From NCBI GenBank assembly GCA_027214255.1, contig JAPWHL010000018.1:1-64000 (forward strand): a stretch of 64,000 nt of DNA. Reading direction: 5' to 3'. The stretch comes from Roseovarius aestuarii. Its GTDB lineage: Bacteria; Pseudomonadota; Alphaproteobacteria; Rhodobacterales; Rhodobacteraceae. The notes below the pieces were generated by a model. The model was not told the DNA's origin. It made no database searches and was given only the letters and a program-made list of their open reading frames with translations. This document shows positions 37,884 through 47,134 of this stretch, in pieces (position 1 is the stretch's first letter; the number at the start of each line of letters is the position of its first letter). The translations under genes were made by a program, and so were the position numbers.

Positions 37884-38834
37884 GTGGACACTTTCATATT
37901 CGTGCTGGTTAACGGACTGCTCTACGGCATGTTGCTGTTTATGCTGTCCAGCGGCCTGACCCTGATCTTTAGCCTGATGGGCGTTTTGAACTTTGCGCAT
38001 GCCAGCTTTTACATGCTGGGTGCGTATTTCGCGTACCAATTGTCCAGCTTCGGATCATTCTGGTTGGGGTTGATACTGGCCCCGCTGCTGGTTGGGGTCC
38101 TCGGCGCAGCCATCGAACGGTTCGGTCTGCGCGTGGTACATAAACACGGGCATGTGGCGGAACTGCTGTTCACCTTCGGACTCGCCTATCTGATCGAGGA
38201 ATTGGTGCGCCTGATCTGGGGCCGTCAGCCGGTGCCGTATCGCATCCCTGAAAGCCTTGATTTCACGTTGTTCACTGTCAGCGGCATTGATTATTCGGCT
38301 TATCGCGCCTTTATGCTGCTTATCGCTGTAGCCATGTTTGTTGCTGTTTTGCTGTTGCTGAAACGCACGCGCGTCGGACTGATGGTGCAGGCGGCATTGT
38401 CGCATCCGGATGTCCTTTGGGCGATGGGGCACAACGTGCCGCGCCTCTTCATGCTGGTTTTTGGCGGCGGTGTTGCGCTGGCCGGTTTGGCCGGGGTGAT
38501 CGGTGGCAATTACCTAGTGACCGAGCCGGGCATGGCCCAGCAGATGGGCACTATCCTGTTCGTGATCGTGGTCTTCGGCGGGCTTGGCTCGCTTTTGGGG
38601 GCGTTTCTGGCCTCGTTGATCATCGGTATCGCCCAGACCCTGATGGTAACAATGGATACAACTCTGTCGGATCTGGTCGCGGCCCTTGGCGGAACTGCAC
38701 CCAACGCCACCGGCATGTTTCGCGAAATCTGGACCATCGCACCGTCCAACCTCGCACCGGTCTTTCCCTATCTATTGCTGGTCATTTTGCTGATCGTACG
38801 CCCGCGTGGCCTGTTGGGAACGAGGGACTCGTAA
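37884..38834 (+). CDS. livH: ABC transporter permease LivH (second importer)
   Basis: 316 aa inner-membrane permease with LIFSLMGVLNFAHASFYMLGAYFAYQ and the C-terminal VIVVFGGLGSLLGAFLASLIIG. The start is a GTG at 37884 with gggagg just before it. The stop overlaps the livM start (TAATG). About eight hydrophobic segments are visible. Confidence 0.92.
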   Translation: MDTFIFVLVNGLLYGMLLFMLSSGLTLIFSLMGVLNFAHASFYMLGAYFAYQLSSFGSFWLGLILAPLLVGVLGAAIERFGLRVVHKHGHVAELLFTFGLAYLIEELVRLIWGRQPVPYRIPESLDFTLFTVSGIDYSAYRAFMLLIAVAMFVAVLLLLKRTRVGLMVQAALSHPDVLWAMGHNVPRLFMLVFGGGVALAGLAGVIGGNYLVTEPGMAQQMGTILFVIVVFGGLGSLLGAFLASLIIGIAQTLMVTMDTTLSDLVAALGGTAPNATGMFREIWTIAPSNLAPVFPYLLLVILLIVRPRGLLGTRDS

Positions 38835-40069
38835 TGAAACGTACACTGATTATTCTGGCGGCGCTGGTCGCCCTTGGGGCCGCACTGACCCTGCCTTATC
38901 TGGGCGCAGGGCGGTTCGTGATCGTGCTGCTGACGCAACTGGCCATCATGGTGACATTCGCCATGTCCTATAACGTGAACCTCGGCCAAACTGGCCTGCT
39001 CAGCTTTGGGCACGCTGTCTATCTGGGGGCCGGTGTGTTCTCATCTCTCTATTTAATTACGGCTATCGGTGCGGGCCATGTCGCCTTGCCGCTGGAAATG
39101 GTTCCGCTGGGTGGGGCGTTTGCCGGGTTCACTCTGGCTGCAATCTTGGGGCTGGTCTCGGTACGGCGAGCAGGCGTCATCTTTGCCATGATCTCGCTTG
39201 GGCTTGCCGAACTGGCGGTGGCCGCCGCAATGCTGTTTCCCAGCGTCTTTGGCGGCGAGCAGGGCGTGTCGACCGACCGGATGGTGGATTTCTCTTTGAC
39301 CGGCTTGGGCTATGGCCGCCCGCAAGAAATTTACATGCTGGTGCTGGTCTGGGCCGTCATCAGTGTCGCCGCGATGGTGTATCTGTCGCGCACACCGTTG
39401 GGGCGGCTGGCCAATGCGGTTCGGGACAATCCCCAACGGGTAGAGTATCTTGGATATGCGCCCTACTGGATTCGCTATATCCAGTTCTGTATTGCAGGCA
39501 CGTTTGCGGGTCTTGCCGGCAGCCTGTTCGCGCTGACTTACGAGATTGCCAACGCCAGCGTGCTGGGTATCCACATGTCGGCCAACGTACTGATCGCAAC
39601 CTATCTGGGCGGGATCACCTATGTCTTGGGTCCAGTCGTCGGCGCGTTGATGGTGACATTGCTGGAAATCAACCTGTCGCGACTGACCGAGGCATGGCTG
39701 TTCTATTATGGTCTGCTGTTCATCGCGATCATCTTGTTCGCACCACGCGGGATAACGGGGCTTTTGGTGGATGCACCCGGCGCGTTCCGGCGTGCCGGTA
39801 TCAGCGGGATGGTCACAACGCTGGCGCGCTGGGTGCCCGTGGTCGGATTGATCGGCGGCGGCACAGTCATTCTGGTGGAGCTATGCTATCACGTCTCCAA
39901 CAGCTTTGACCCACGTGAGCCACTGACCCTGTTCTGGACCCCCGTCAGCGCCCAAAACTGGGCCCCGTGGATCACAGGCGCCGTCATGATGGTGGCGGGG
40001 CTGGGGCTGTTTGCCCTGAACCGGCGCAACGCGGCCCCCAGACGCCCTCAGACAGGAGACGCATCATGA
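38834..40069 (+). CDS. livM: ABC transporter permease LivM (second importer)
   Basis: 411 aa permease; NVNLGQTGLLSFGHAVYLGAGVF is the LivM motif, and VRDNPQRVEYLGYAPY is the family's cytoplasmic loop. Compared with the first LivM (327 aa) it has an extra C-terminal region with one or two more membrane segments (WVPVVGLIGGGTVILVELC and WITGAVMMVAGLGLFALN). The start at 38834 overlaps the livH stop; the stop overlaps livG (ATGA). Confidence 0.92.
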   Translation: MKRTLIILAALVALGAALTLPYLGAGRFVIVLLTQLAIMVTFAMSYNVNLGQTGLLSFGHAVYLGAGVFSSLYLITAIGAGHVALPLEMVPLGGAFAGFTLAAILGLVSVRRAGVIFAMISLGLAELAVAAAMLFPSVFGGEQGVSTDRMVDFSLTGLGYGRPQEIYMLVLVWAVISVAAMVYLSRTPLGRLANAVRDNPQRVEYLGYAPYWIRYIQFCIAGTFAGLAGSLFALTYEIANASVLGIHMSANVLIATYLGGITYVLGPVVGALMVTLLEINLSRLTEAWLFYYGLLFIAIILFAPRGITGLLVDAPGAFRRAGISGMVTTLARWVPVVGLIGGGTVILVELCYHVSNSFDPREPLTLFWTPVSAQNWAPWITGAVMMVAGLGLFALNRRNAAPRRPQTGDAS

Positions 40070-40809
40070 GCATTCTGTCCATCAACGGCCTGCACAAGAA
40101 CTTTGGCGCAGCCAAGATCATTCAAGGCATCGACCTGAACATCGAAGAAGGTGAATTCCATGCCGTTATCGGCCCCAACGGCGCGGGCAAATCAACCCTG
40201 TTCAACCTTATTTCGGGTCAGTTTTCGCCCAGCGCGGGCGAGGTCACGCTACACGGACAACGCATCAGCGGATTGCGCCCCTACCAGATCAACCGCCGCG
40301 GCCTGTCACGGTCCTTTCAGGTCAGTAACATCTTTGCGCAGATGAACGTGTTCGAGAACCTGCGCTGCGCGTTGATGTGGTCCTCTGGCGTTGGCTATTG
40401 CTTTTGGCGCCGCGCCGCGCGCAGTGGCGACATTGACGCACGCGCACACGCGTTGATGGACGAAATCGGCCTGACCGCGCGCGGCACGGACATGGCCGGA
40501 AACCTGTCCTATGCCGAACAACGCGCGCTGGAAGTAGGCATGACAATTGCCGGAGGGGCATCTGTGCTGCTGTTTGACGAACCAACGGCAGGCATGAACC
40601 ACCACGAGGTTGAAACCTTTGCCACCTTCCTGAAAAAAATTGCAGAAGGGCGCACGGTGATGATGGTCGAACATGACATGAACGTGGTTTTCAGTTTGGC
40701 CGACCGGATCTCGGTCCTGGTTTACGGTCAGATAATCGCCACCGGAAAACCCGAAGATATCCGCGCTGACCCCGCTGTTCGCGAAGCTTACTTGGGGGCG
40801 GACGCATGA
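40066..40809 (+). CDS. livG: ABC transporter ATP-binding protein LivG (second importer)
   Basis: 247 aa ATPase with Walker A GPNGAGKST, a signature in NLSYAEQRALEVGMTIA, Walker B VLLFDEPTAGMN and the C-terminal VREAYLGADA. gacaggagac lies before the ATG. It overlaps both livM and livF by ATGA. All ATPase residues look intact, so this subunit may supply most of the hydrolysis, given the altered Walker A of LivF. Confidence 0.93.
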   Translation: MSILSINGLHKNFGAAKIIQGIDLNIEEGEFHAVIGPNGAGKSTLFNLISGQFSPSAGEVTLHGQRISGLRPYQINRRGLSRSFQVSNIFAQMNVFENLRCALMWSSGVGYCFWRRAARSGDIDARAHALMDEIGLTARGTDMAGNLSYAEQRALEVGMTIAGGASVLLFDEPTAGMNHHEVETFATFLKKIAEGRTVMMVEHDMNVVFSLADRISVLVYGQIIATGKPEDIRADPAVREAYLGADA

Positions 40810-41516
40810 GTGATACCCCCCTTCTCAGCGTGCGTGGCGTACATGCCTATTATGGCCTTAGCCATGTGTTGCACGGCGTCGATCTGGACGTACATACAGG
40901 TCAGATCGTTGCCCTGTTGGGGCGCAATGGCGTGGGGCGCTCGACCCTGTGCAAGGCGATCATGGCGATTGTCGAACGCCAAGGCAGCATCCGCGTCAAG
41001 GGCCGTGAAACCATCGCCTTGGCCCCCCATCAGATGGCGCGTTTGGGTCTGGGATATGTTCCCGAGGACCGCGCGATTTTCCCCGGCCTGACCGTAGAGC
41101 AGAACCTGATTCTTGGCCAACATTCGGACGCGGGTCCGAAAAGCTGGACGATTGATCAGGTCTATTCACATTTCCCCTCGCTGGAGCGGCGTCGTGCGAC
41201 CGATGCCGACGTGCTGTCGGGTGGCGAGAAACAAATGCTGGCGATGTGCCGCGCGCTGATGTCCGGGCCGGACCTGATCCTTGTGGATGAACCGACCGAA
41301 GGTTTGGCCCCCTTGATCGTCGAGCAGGTTGGGGAACTGATGGCCGAGATCGCGCGCACGGGTGTGTCGATCCTGCTTATCGAACAAAAACTCACAATGG
41401 CGATGCGGATCGCCGACCACGTCTATGTCATGGGGCATGGGCAAACGGTGTTCAGCGGCAGCCCCGAACAGCTGCGCGCGGATCAGGACACCTGCAAAGC
41501 ATGGCTGGAGGTATGA
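40806..41516 (+). CDS. livF: ABC transporter ATP-binding protein LivF with Arg in Walker A
   Basis: 236 aa. Walker A reads GRNGVGRST: the normally invariant Lys is Arg (codon CGC at about 40937-40939). The rest is normal, with signature LSGGEKQMLAM, Walker B LILVDEPTEGLAP and LIEQK. The first importer's LivF in this window has Lys. Either this site is a degenerate, non-hydrolytic one paired with an active LivG, or Arg is tolerated in this subfamily. The start overlaps livG. Confidence 0.92.
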   Translation: MSDTPLLSVRGVHAYYGLSHVLHGVDLDVHTGQIVALLGRNGVGRSTLCKAIMAIVERQGSIRVKGRETIALAPHQMARLGLGYVPEDRAIFPGLTVEQNLILGQHSDAGPKSWTIDQVYSHFPSLERRRATDADVLSGGEKQMLAMCRALMSGPDLILVDEPTEGLAPLIVEQVGELMAEIARTGVSILLIEQKLTMAMRIADHVYVMGHGQTVFSGSPEQLRADQDTCKAWLEV

Positions 41517-41519
41517 ACG

Positions 41520-42767
41520 ATGTCACAAGGTAGCAAAGCAGTGTATGTTCTGGGCGGAAGCCAGACGGATTTTGCCCGCAACTGGGCCCGCGAAGGCCAC
41601 GGGATCGACACGCTGATGGGCGAGGTTCTGGCCGATGGTCTGACCGCCACCGGCCTTGAGGCGCGCGACATTGAATCAGCGCATGTCGGGAATTTCGTCG
41701 CCGAGTTGTTCTGCAATCAGGGGATGTTGGGTGGTTTCTTTGCATCCCTCCATCCCGATCTATCTGGCGTGCCGACCAGCCGTCACGAGGCGGCCTGTGC
41801 ATCCGGCTCAATGGCAATGCTGTCTGCCATGTCCGAGATCGAGGCCGGGCGCTATGGTCTGGTCTGTGTTCTGGGCGTTGAATACATGCGCAACGTTCCC
41901 GGCCAGACCGCCGCCGAGCATCTGGGTGCAGCCGGATGGCAGGGCCGTGAATGGGCTGACGCGAAATACATGTGGCCTGCGGCGTTTTCCGACCTGAACG
42001 ATGCCTATAGCGAAAAATATGGCGAAGTTGACTATCGCCACCTAGGTGAAATCGCCCGCATCAACTATGAGAACGGGCGGCGCAACCCCAATGCGCAAAC
42101 CCGCAAATGGGCCTTCAACGACGCCAGCTTTACCACCGATGACGAAGCCAACCCCGTGATCGAAGGCAAGGTGCGCCGCAACGATTGCGGACAGGTTACG
42201 GACGGGGCCGCTGTGGTCTTTCTGGCCTCGGAGACACGCGCACGCGAGTATGTCAAACAGCACGGTCTGAAGCTGAGTGATTTGGCACGCATCGACGGCT
42301 GGGGCCATCGCACAGCGCCTATGCTGTTTGCGGACAAACTGAGGGAAAGCCAGAATTCGCGCTTTGTACTGCCGCAAGTCAACCAGACGATCAAAGAGTG
42401 TTTCAGCCGCGCAGGGATCAACTCTGCTTTTGATCTGGATGCAATCGAAACGCATGACTGTTTCGCCATGACCGAATATGCCGCGATTGACAGCTATGAA
42501 ATCACAGCCCCCGGTGAAAGCTGGAAGGCCGTCGAAGAGGGCGTGATTGCCGCTGACGGACGTCTACCGATCAATCCGTCTGGCGGGCTGATCGGTCTGG
42601 GGCACCCCGTGGGCGCAACGGGCGTGCGCATGATGCTGGACGGCTACAAACAGGTGACAGGGCGCGCAGGCGACTGTCAGGTCGAAGGCGCGCGCAAGGT
42701 TGGCTTGCTCAACATCGGCGGGTCGACCACCACTATCGCCAGTTTTGTTGTCGGAGCCGCAGAATGA
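41520..42767 (+). CDS. Thiolase-family acyltransferase (SCP2-thiolase-like)
   Basis: 415 aa thiolase fold. The nucleophile Cys is in HEAACASGSMAM, with the active-site motifs IETHDCFAMTEY and NPSGGLIGLGHPVGATG. The sequence groups with SCP2-type/acetyl-CoA acetyltransferase-like thiolases rather than FadA. ggagg lies just before the start. It probably cleaves the 3-ketoacyl-CoA made by the neighbouring SDR and dehydrogenase, releasing acetyl- or propionyl-CoA. Confidence 0.88.
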   Translation: MSQGSKAVYVLGGSQTDFARNWAREGHGIDTLMGEVLADGLTATGLEARDIESAHVGNFVAELFCNQGMLGGFFASLHPDLSGVPTSRHEAACASGSMAMLSAMSEIEAGRYGLVCVLGVEYMRNVPGQTAAEHLGAAGWQGREWADAKYMWPAAFSDLNDAYSEKYGEVDYRHLGEIARINYENGRRNPNAQTRKWAFNDASFTTDDEANPVIEGKVRRNDCGQVTDGAAVVFLASETRAREYVKQHGLKLSDLARIDGWGHRTAPMLFADKLRESQNSRFVLPQVNQTIKECFSRAGINSAFDLDAIETHDCFAMTEYAAIDSYEITAPGESWKAVEEGVIAADGRLPINPSGGLIGLGHPVGATGVRMMLDGYKQVTGRAGDCQVEGARKVGLLNIGGSTTTIASFVVGAAE

Positions 42768-43528
42768 GTTCGATGGATCTGACCGGCAAAATAGCCGTTG
42801 TCACCGGAGCATCCTCGGGGCTGGGGGCGCATTTCGCACAGGTCTTAGGCCGCGCGGGCGCACAGGTCTGTTTGATAGCGCGTAGTACGGACAAGCTGAA
42901 AACAGTTACCGAAGAGCTTGCCGCGCAAGGTATCAGCGCCGATTGCTATGCGGGCGACGTGACCGACCGGAGCGCACTAGAAGCCGCATTTGCCGACATT
43001 GCCAACACGCATGGTGGCACCGACATCCTGGTCAACAATGCGGGCATCGCACGCACGGCACCATATCTGGACATGGACGAGGCCGACTGGTCCGCCGTAC
43101 TGGACACCGATCTGGCGGGCGTCTGGCGGTGCGGGCAAATCGCAGCGCGACAAATGGTTCAGCGCGACTCGGGCGGGTCGATCATCAACATCGCGTCGAT
43201 CCTTGGGCAAGTGGTGCAACCGACCCAGACCAATTATGCCGCAGCCAAGGCCGGTGTTTTGCATATGACCAAGGCGATGGCACGCGAACTGGGCCGCCAC
43301 AACATCCGCGTCAACGCCATCGCGCCCGGGTACTTTCAGACAGAAATCAACGCCGACTTCTTTGCCAGTGACGCAGGCGCCAAGATGATCAACAAGCTGT
43401 TCCCCCGCCGTCTGGGGGCATTGCACGAATTGAACGGTCCACTTCTTTTGCTAGCCTCCGATGCGGGCAGCTTCATGACCGGCACCACTCTTACCGTCGA
43501 TGGCGGCGCAACACTTGCAGGAATTTGA
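42764..43528 (+). CDS. Short-chain dehydrogenase/reductase
   Basis: 254 aa classical SDR with AVVTGASSGLGAHFA, NNAGIARTA, IINIASILG (catalytic Ser) and YAAAKAGV (Tyr, Lys). LvaD-type and 3-hydroxyacyl-CoA dehydrogenases share this pattern. It overlaps the thiolase gene by ATGA and precedes the ACAD gene by 3 bp. In the proposed pathway it would oxidise a hydroxyacyl-CoA. Confidence 0.9.
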   Translation: MSSMDLTGKIAVVTGASSGLGAHFAQVLGRAGAQVCLIARSTDKLKTVTEELAAQGISADCYAGDVTDRSALEAAFADIANTHGGTDILVNNAGIARTAPYLDMDEADWSAVLDTDLAGVWRCGQIAARQMVQRDSGGSIINIASILGQVVQPTQTNYAAAKAGVLHMTKAMARELGRHNIRVNAIAPGYFQTEINADFFASDAGAKMINKLFPRRLGALHELNGPLLLLASDAGSFMTGTTLTVDGGATLAGI

Positions 43529-43531
43529 ACT

Positions 43532-44743
43532 ATGACACTTGCCGAAACCGACCGCGTTCGCGATCTGAAATCCCGCCTCAGCGCATTCATGGACGCGCAT
43601 GTGATCCCGGCCGAAACCGCCTATAGCCATCACCTTGCCACAGCGCCGGACCGCTGGTCGATCCCGCCTGTCATGGAAACCCTGAAAGAACGCGCACGCG
43701 CCGAAGGACTGTGGAACCTCTGGTGCCCCTACCCGGAGTTTGGTGCGGGGCTTAACAATTTGGATTATGCCCCCTTGGCCGAAATCATGGGCCGTTCGCT
43801 GATCGGGCCCGAGGTGTTCAATTGCTCTGCTCCGGACACCGGGAACATGGAGGTGTTCATCAAATACGCCACCAAACCACAGCAAGAGAAATGGCTAACC
43901 CCCCTTCTGGCGGGCGAAATCCGTTCGGCGTTTTGTATGACTGAACCGGCGGTCGCTTCGTCAGACGCCACCAACGTCGAGGCGTCGATCCTGCGTGACG
44001 GTGACGACTATGTCGTGAACGGACGTAAATGGTGGTCATCAGGGGCAAACGACCCGCGGTGTAAAATCCTGATCGTCATGGGCAAGAATGACCCGTCGGC
44101 CGAACGTCACAAACAACAGTCAATGATCCTTGTGCCAATTGACACACCCGGCGTCACCGTTCTGCGCTCGCTCAACGTCTTTGGGGCAGATGATGCCCCC
44201 CACGGTCATGCCGAAATCAATTTTGATAATGTGCGCGTCCCCGCCGAAAACATTCTGCTGGGCGAAGGGCGCGGTTTTGAGATCGCGCAGGGGCGGCTTG
44301 GCCCCGGCCGCATCCATCATTGCATGCGCCTGATCGGCGGCGCCCAGCGCGCGCTTGAGATGATGTGCGCACGTGCCACCAAGCGCACGCCCTTTGGCAA
44401 GCCTTTGGCGGATCAAGGCGTTGTGCGTCAACAGATTGCCCTATCCGCCTGCGAGATTGAGCAGGGCCGCCTTTTGGCCATGGCCGCTGCAGACAAGATG
44501 GACCGTCTGGGCAACAAAGAAGCCCGCGACCTGATCGGAATGGCCAAGATCGTGATCCCGCAAATGGCACAGACCGTGATTGATCGTGCAATCCAACTCC
44601 ATGGTGCGGCGGGTGTCTGTCAGGACACGGTCCTAGCCGGGCAATTCGCCTATGCGCGCACGATCCGCATCGCTGACGGCCCAGACGAGGTGCATCAGGA
44701 CTCGCTGGCGCGCCAGATGATCAAGCGTTTCGGCACCCAATGA
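43532..44743 (+). CDS. ACAD11-like acyl-CoA dehydrogenase
   Basis: 403 aa flavoprotein. Blocks [54 protein letters not shown] and [14 protein letters not shown] closely follow the dehydrogenase half of ACAD10/ACAD11. Those proteins, like bacterial LvaC, act on 4-phosphoryloxy-acyl-CoA and remove the phosphate rather than simply forming a double bond. The next gene, overlapping by ATGA, encodes the matching kinase. This pairing is the main reason for the specific call. Confidence 0.9.
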   Translation: MTLAETDRVRDLKSRLSAFMDAHVIPAETAYSHHLATAPDRWSIPPVMETLKERARAEGLWNLWCPYPEFGAGLNNLDYAPLAEIMGRSLIGPEVFNCSAPDTGNMEVFIKYATKPQQEKWLTPLLAGEIRSAFCMTEPAVASSDATNVEASILRDGDDYVVNGRKWWSSGANDPRCKILIVMGKNDPSAERHKQQSMILVPIDTPGVTVLRSLNVFGADDAPHGHAEINFDNVRVPAENILLGEGRGFEIAQGRLGPGRIHHCMRLIGGAQRALEMMCARATKRTPFGKPLADQGVVRQQIALSACEIEQGRLLAMAAADKMDRLGNKEARDLIGMAKIVIPQMAQTVIDRAIQLHGAAGVCQDTVLAGQFAYARTIRIADGPDEVHQDSLARQMIKRFGTQ

Positions 44744-45774
44744 CCGACGCTGCCGCAATCCCCGCCGATATTGCGGCACTGGCCCCGCTGATTGCGGCGC
44801 GCGTCCCCTCGCTGGGGGGCGTCCCGCAGATCCGGTCCTTTGGCAAAGGGCAGTCAAACCCGACCTACCTACTGGAAGGGCCAAGTAAACATGCGGTTCT
44901 ACGCGTACAACCCCCCGGCCCCTTGTTAAAAGGTGCACATGCCGTAGATCGCGAACACCGCGTGATGCGGGCACTGCACAACACACCCATTCCTGTGCCC
45001 GAAATGTTGATGGAGGGCGGGCAGGACGCCACTTTGGACCGCAAATTCATCGTGATGGAGATGGTTTCAGGCGTCACGCATTGGGACCCCGCCCTCCCAT
45101 CTCAAACGCCCGCTCAACGCGCCGCGATCTATGACGCGATGAACGCGCTTTTGGCCGATCTTCATATGGTTGATCCTATTGCCTGTGGCTTGGGCGACTT
45201 TGGCCGTCCAGGCAATTATTTCGCACGTCAGTTCGCCACGTGGACGCGTCAGTACCGTGCCGCCGAGACCGAAGAAAACCCGGATATCGAGCGGTTGATC
45301 AACTGGCTGGAGGCCAATCAACCACCCGATGACGGCGCGGTCGCGCTGGTGCATGGTGATTTTCGTATCGACAACATGATCTTTGCCGAAAACAGTGCCG
45401 AGGTACGCGCGCTGCTTGATTGGGAACTATCGACCTTGGGTCATCCGCTGGCCGATCTGGCCTATCAATGTATGCAATGGAGGTTGCCACATACCAACGC
45501 CTTCAAGGGCTTGGGGGGGCTGGATCGTGCCGCGTTGGGCATCCCCGACGAGGCAAGCTATGTTGACGCCTATTGCCGTCGCAGGGGCCTGTCGGGCATC
45601 GATAACTGGACGTTCTACCTCGCGTTTTCCTTCTTTCGCCTATCCGCGATCCTGCAAGGCATCTATCGGCGATATCTGGATGGGAATGCGGCCAATGCCG
45701 AAACCGCACTGCTATATGGCAAGACAGTTCCGATTTTGGCCCGCCTCGCCACCGAAGCGATTGACGGCGCCTGA
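44740..45774 (+). CDS. APH-family kinase, ACAD10/11 N-terminal-domain type
   Basis: 344 aa aminoglycoside-phosphotransferase fold. The N-lobe has [28 protein letters not shown] and [14 protein letters not shown], as in the kinase half of ACAD10/11 and LvaA. The catalytic loop is [12 protein letters not shown] and the metal Asp is in [19 protein letters not shown]. It should phosphorylate the hydroxyl of a 4-hydroxyacyl-CoA for the adjacent dehydrogenase. Antibiotic resistance is unlikely given this context. Confidence 0.88.
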   Translation: MTDAAAIPADIAALAPLIAARVPSLGGVPQIRSFGKGQSNPTYLLEGPSKHAVLRVQPPGPLLKGAHAVDREHRVMRALHNTPIPVPEMLMEGGQDATLDRKFIVMEMVSGVTHWDPALPSQTPAQRAAIYDAMNALLADLHMVDPIACGLGDFGRPGNYFARQFATWTRQYRAAETEENPDIERLINWLEANQPPDDGAVALVHGDFRIDNMIFAENSAEVRALLDWELSTLGHPLADLAYQCMQWRLPHTNAFKGLGGLDRAALGIPDEASYVDAYCRRRGLSGIDNWTFYLAFSFFRLSAILQGIYRRYLDGNAANAETALLYGKTVPILARLATEAIDGA

Positions 45775-45908
45775 AACGTATTTGCGCAATATTGCGGCGG
45801 CAGGCCGACAGCGAAGGGCGCGCTGTCGGCAAAAATTCTTCGACTATTAGTTCAAACATGCGTAAGCAAATTTGGTATCCGCTGTGCAGAAAACAAGGGC
45901 GTCATGTA

Positions 45909-46748
45909 ATGAAGAACTGGATCCGTGCGCAACTTAGGCGACGCCAAGCCCGAAAGCACCTTAAACGACCAGCAGAGATGACACCCTTTGGCTTCGCATT
46001 CTTTGGGCCAAAATCGATGCAAACAGGACAATTCGAACCAACGGAAACCGTCCTTTTACGACATCTCCTGTCTCGGGCGGATTTGTTCGTCAACGTGGGC
46101 GCGAACTTTGGATACTACATCTGCATGGCCAGACAGTTGGGAATTCGATCCGTCGCCGTTGAGCCGGTACCAATCAACGTTGAAACCCTTAGGCGCAACA
46201 TTGCGGTCAATTCATGGGATGATGGGTTCACCATCCATCCCGTGGCTTGTGGCGAAACAGCCGGAGACTGTGAAATTTTTGGCGAAGGAAGTGGCGCGTC
46301 TTTGATACCTGGATGGGCACGCAATCCCAGCGCACTGTGCCACACGGTGCCTGTTGTCCGGCTGGATGACCTTCTGAAAGACGAGAAAATTTCTGGCAAG
46401 TCAGTGTTTCTTGTAGATGTGGAAGGCTTTGAGCTTGAGGTTTTACGCGGCGCGCAGAAAATTCTGACATCGCCGGATCGACCGATCTGGATGTTGGAAA
46501 GCGGCCTGACCGATCACAGGCCCGAGGGGAACTTGAATACAAAATTCTTGGACGTCGTGACCCTTGTTCAAGAGCACGGCTATATTGTGCTTAATGCCCA
46601 AGACCCAAGTGTAGAAGTAACGCTTGGCCTGATCGAGGACAGTATCGCGCAAGGCGTCGATCAACTGGGCACCCATAATTTTGTTCTGATCCCGAAGGAA
46701 TATGACCGCTCGCTACTGACCGGGGCTTTGTTAGACAAATCTGTTTAA
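45909..46748 (+). CDS. FkbM-family methyltransferase
   Basis: 279 aa from the ATG at 45909. SAM-binding motif LFVNVGANFGYYICMARQLG, VAVEPVPINVETLRRNI and VFLVDVEGFELEVLRGA mark the FkbM domain (about residues 60-220). The N-terminus is very basic (RAQLRRRQARKHLKRP). Substrates of this family are usually sugars or glycolipids. It follows the catabolic operon by 134 bp and does not look part of it. An earlier ATG at 45858 is possible. Confidence 0.85.
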   Translation: MKNWIRAQLRRRQARKHLKRPAEMTPFGFAFFGPKSMQTGQFEPTETVLLRHLLSRADLFVNVGANFGYYICMARQLGIRSVAVEPVPINVETLRRNIAVNSWDDGFTIHPVACGETAGDCEIFGEGSGASLIPGWARNPSALCHTVPVVRLDDLLKDEKISGKSVFLVDVEGFELEVLRGAQKILTSPDRPIWMLESGLTDHRPEGNLNTKFLDVVTLVQEHGYIVLNAQDPSVEVTLGLIEDSIAQGVDQLGTHNFVLIPKEYDRSLLTGALLDKSV

Positions 46749-47134
46749 GCTGGCGATCCAGTTTGGGCCATGGCCAGTATGTCAGCTATGCGTGACACTG
46801 CGGGCTCGCCATCAAAATTCGTTGGAATATACCATCGACACTTTTGAACCGTTACTGACAGGCCAAGGTCGGCATGTCCCCTCGCCACTGGTGAGGCATT
46901 GCTCCTAGAGCGGCGCCGCCTTCTTGCCGTTGCCCGATACCTTGCGCCCGCTGGCACCGCCCCCAAACCCACCTTCCAAAAGCGCGGAAGGCCAGAGTGG
47001 TCCGTAGCAATCACACAGACGAAAGAGCCAATTATCGTCGCATGCTGCATCTGGGTTTGGTGGCGATGAGTGAAGATCAGGGCACGAAACGCTCCAACCG
47101 TTGATAGTTGACCTTCCGTTAAAAGGCTTATGAT
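46749..47134. other. Intergenic region between convergent genes, nothing recognisable
   Basis: 386 bp between the convergent FkbM gene and the PhnN/phosphorylase fusion. A minus-strand open frame (46745-47050) is arginine-rich in its middle and has no ribosome site or recognisable domain, so I do not call it. No clear terminator or repeat is visible. It marks the boundary of the pyridine regulon. Confidence 0.5.

Noticed and set aside
44740..45774. Aminoglycoside resistance gene
   Set aside because: The APH fold is there, but the N-lobe matches the ACAD10/11 kinase domain and the gene is coupled to the ACAD11-like dehydrogenase.
46745..47050. Minus-strand open frame of 101 aa between the FkbM and fusion genes
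   Set aside because: Arginine-rich, no domain, no ribosome site. It could be a decayed gene, but I cannot support any identity.
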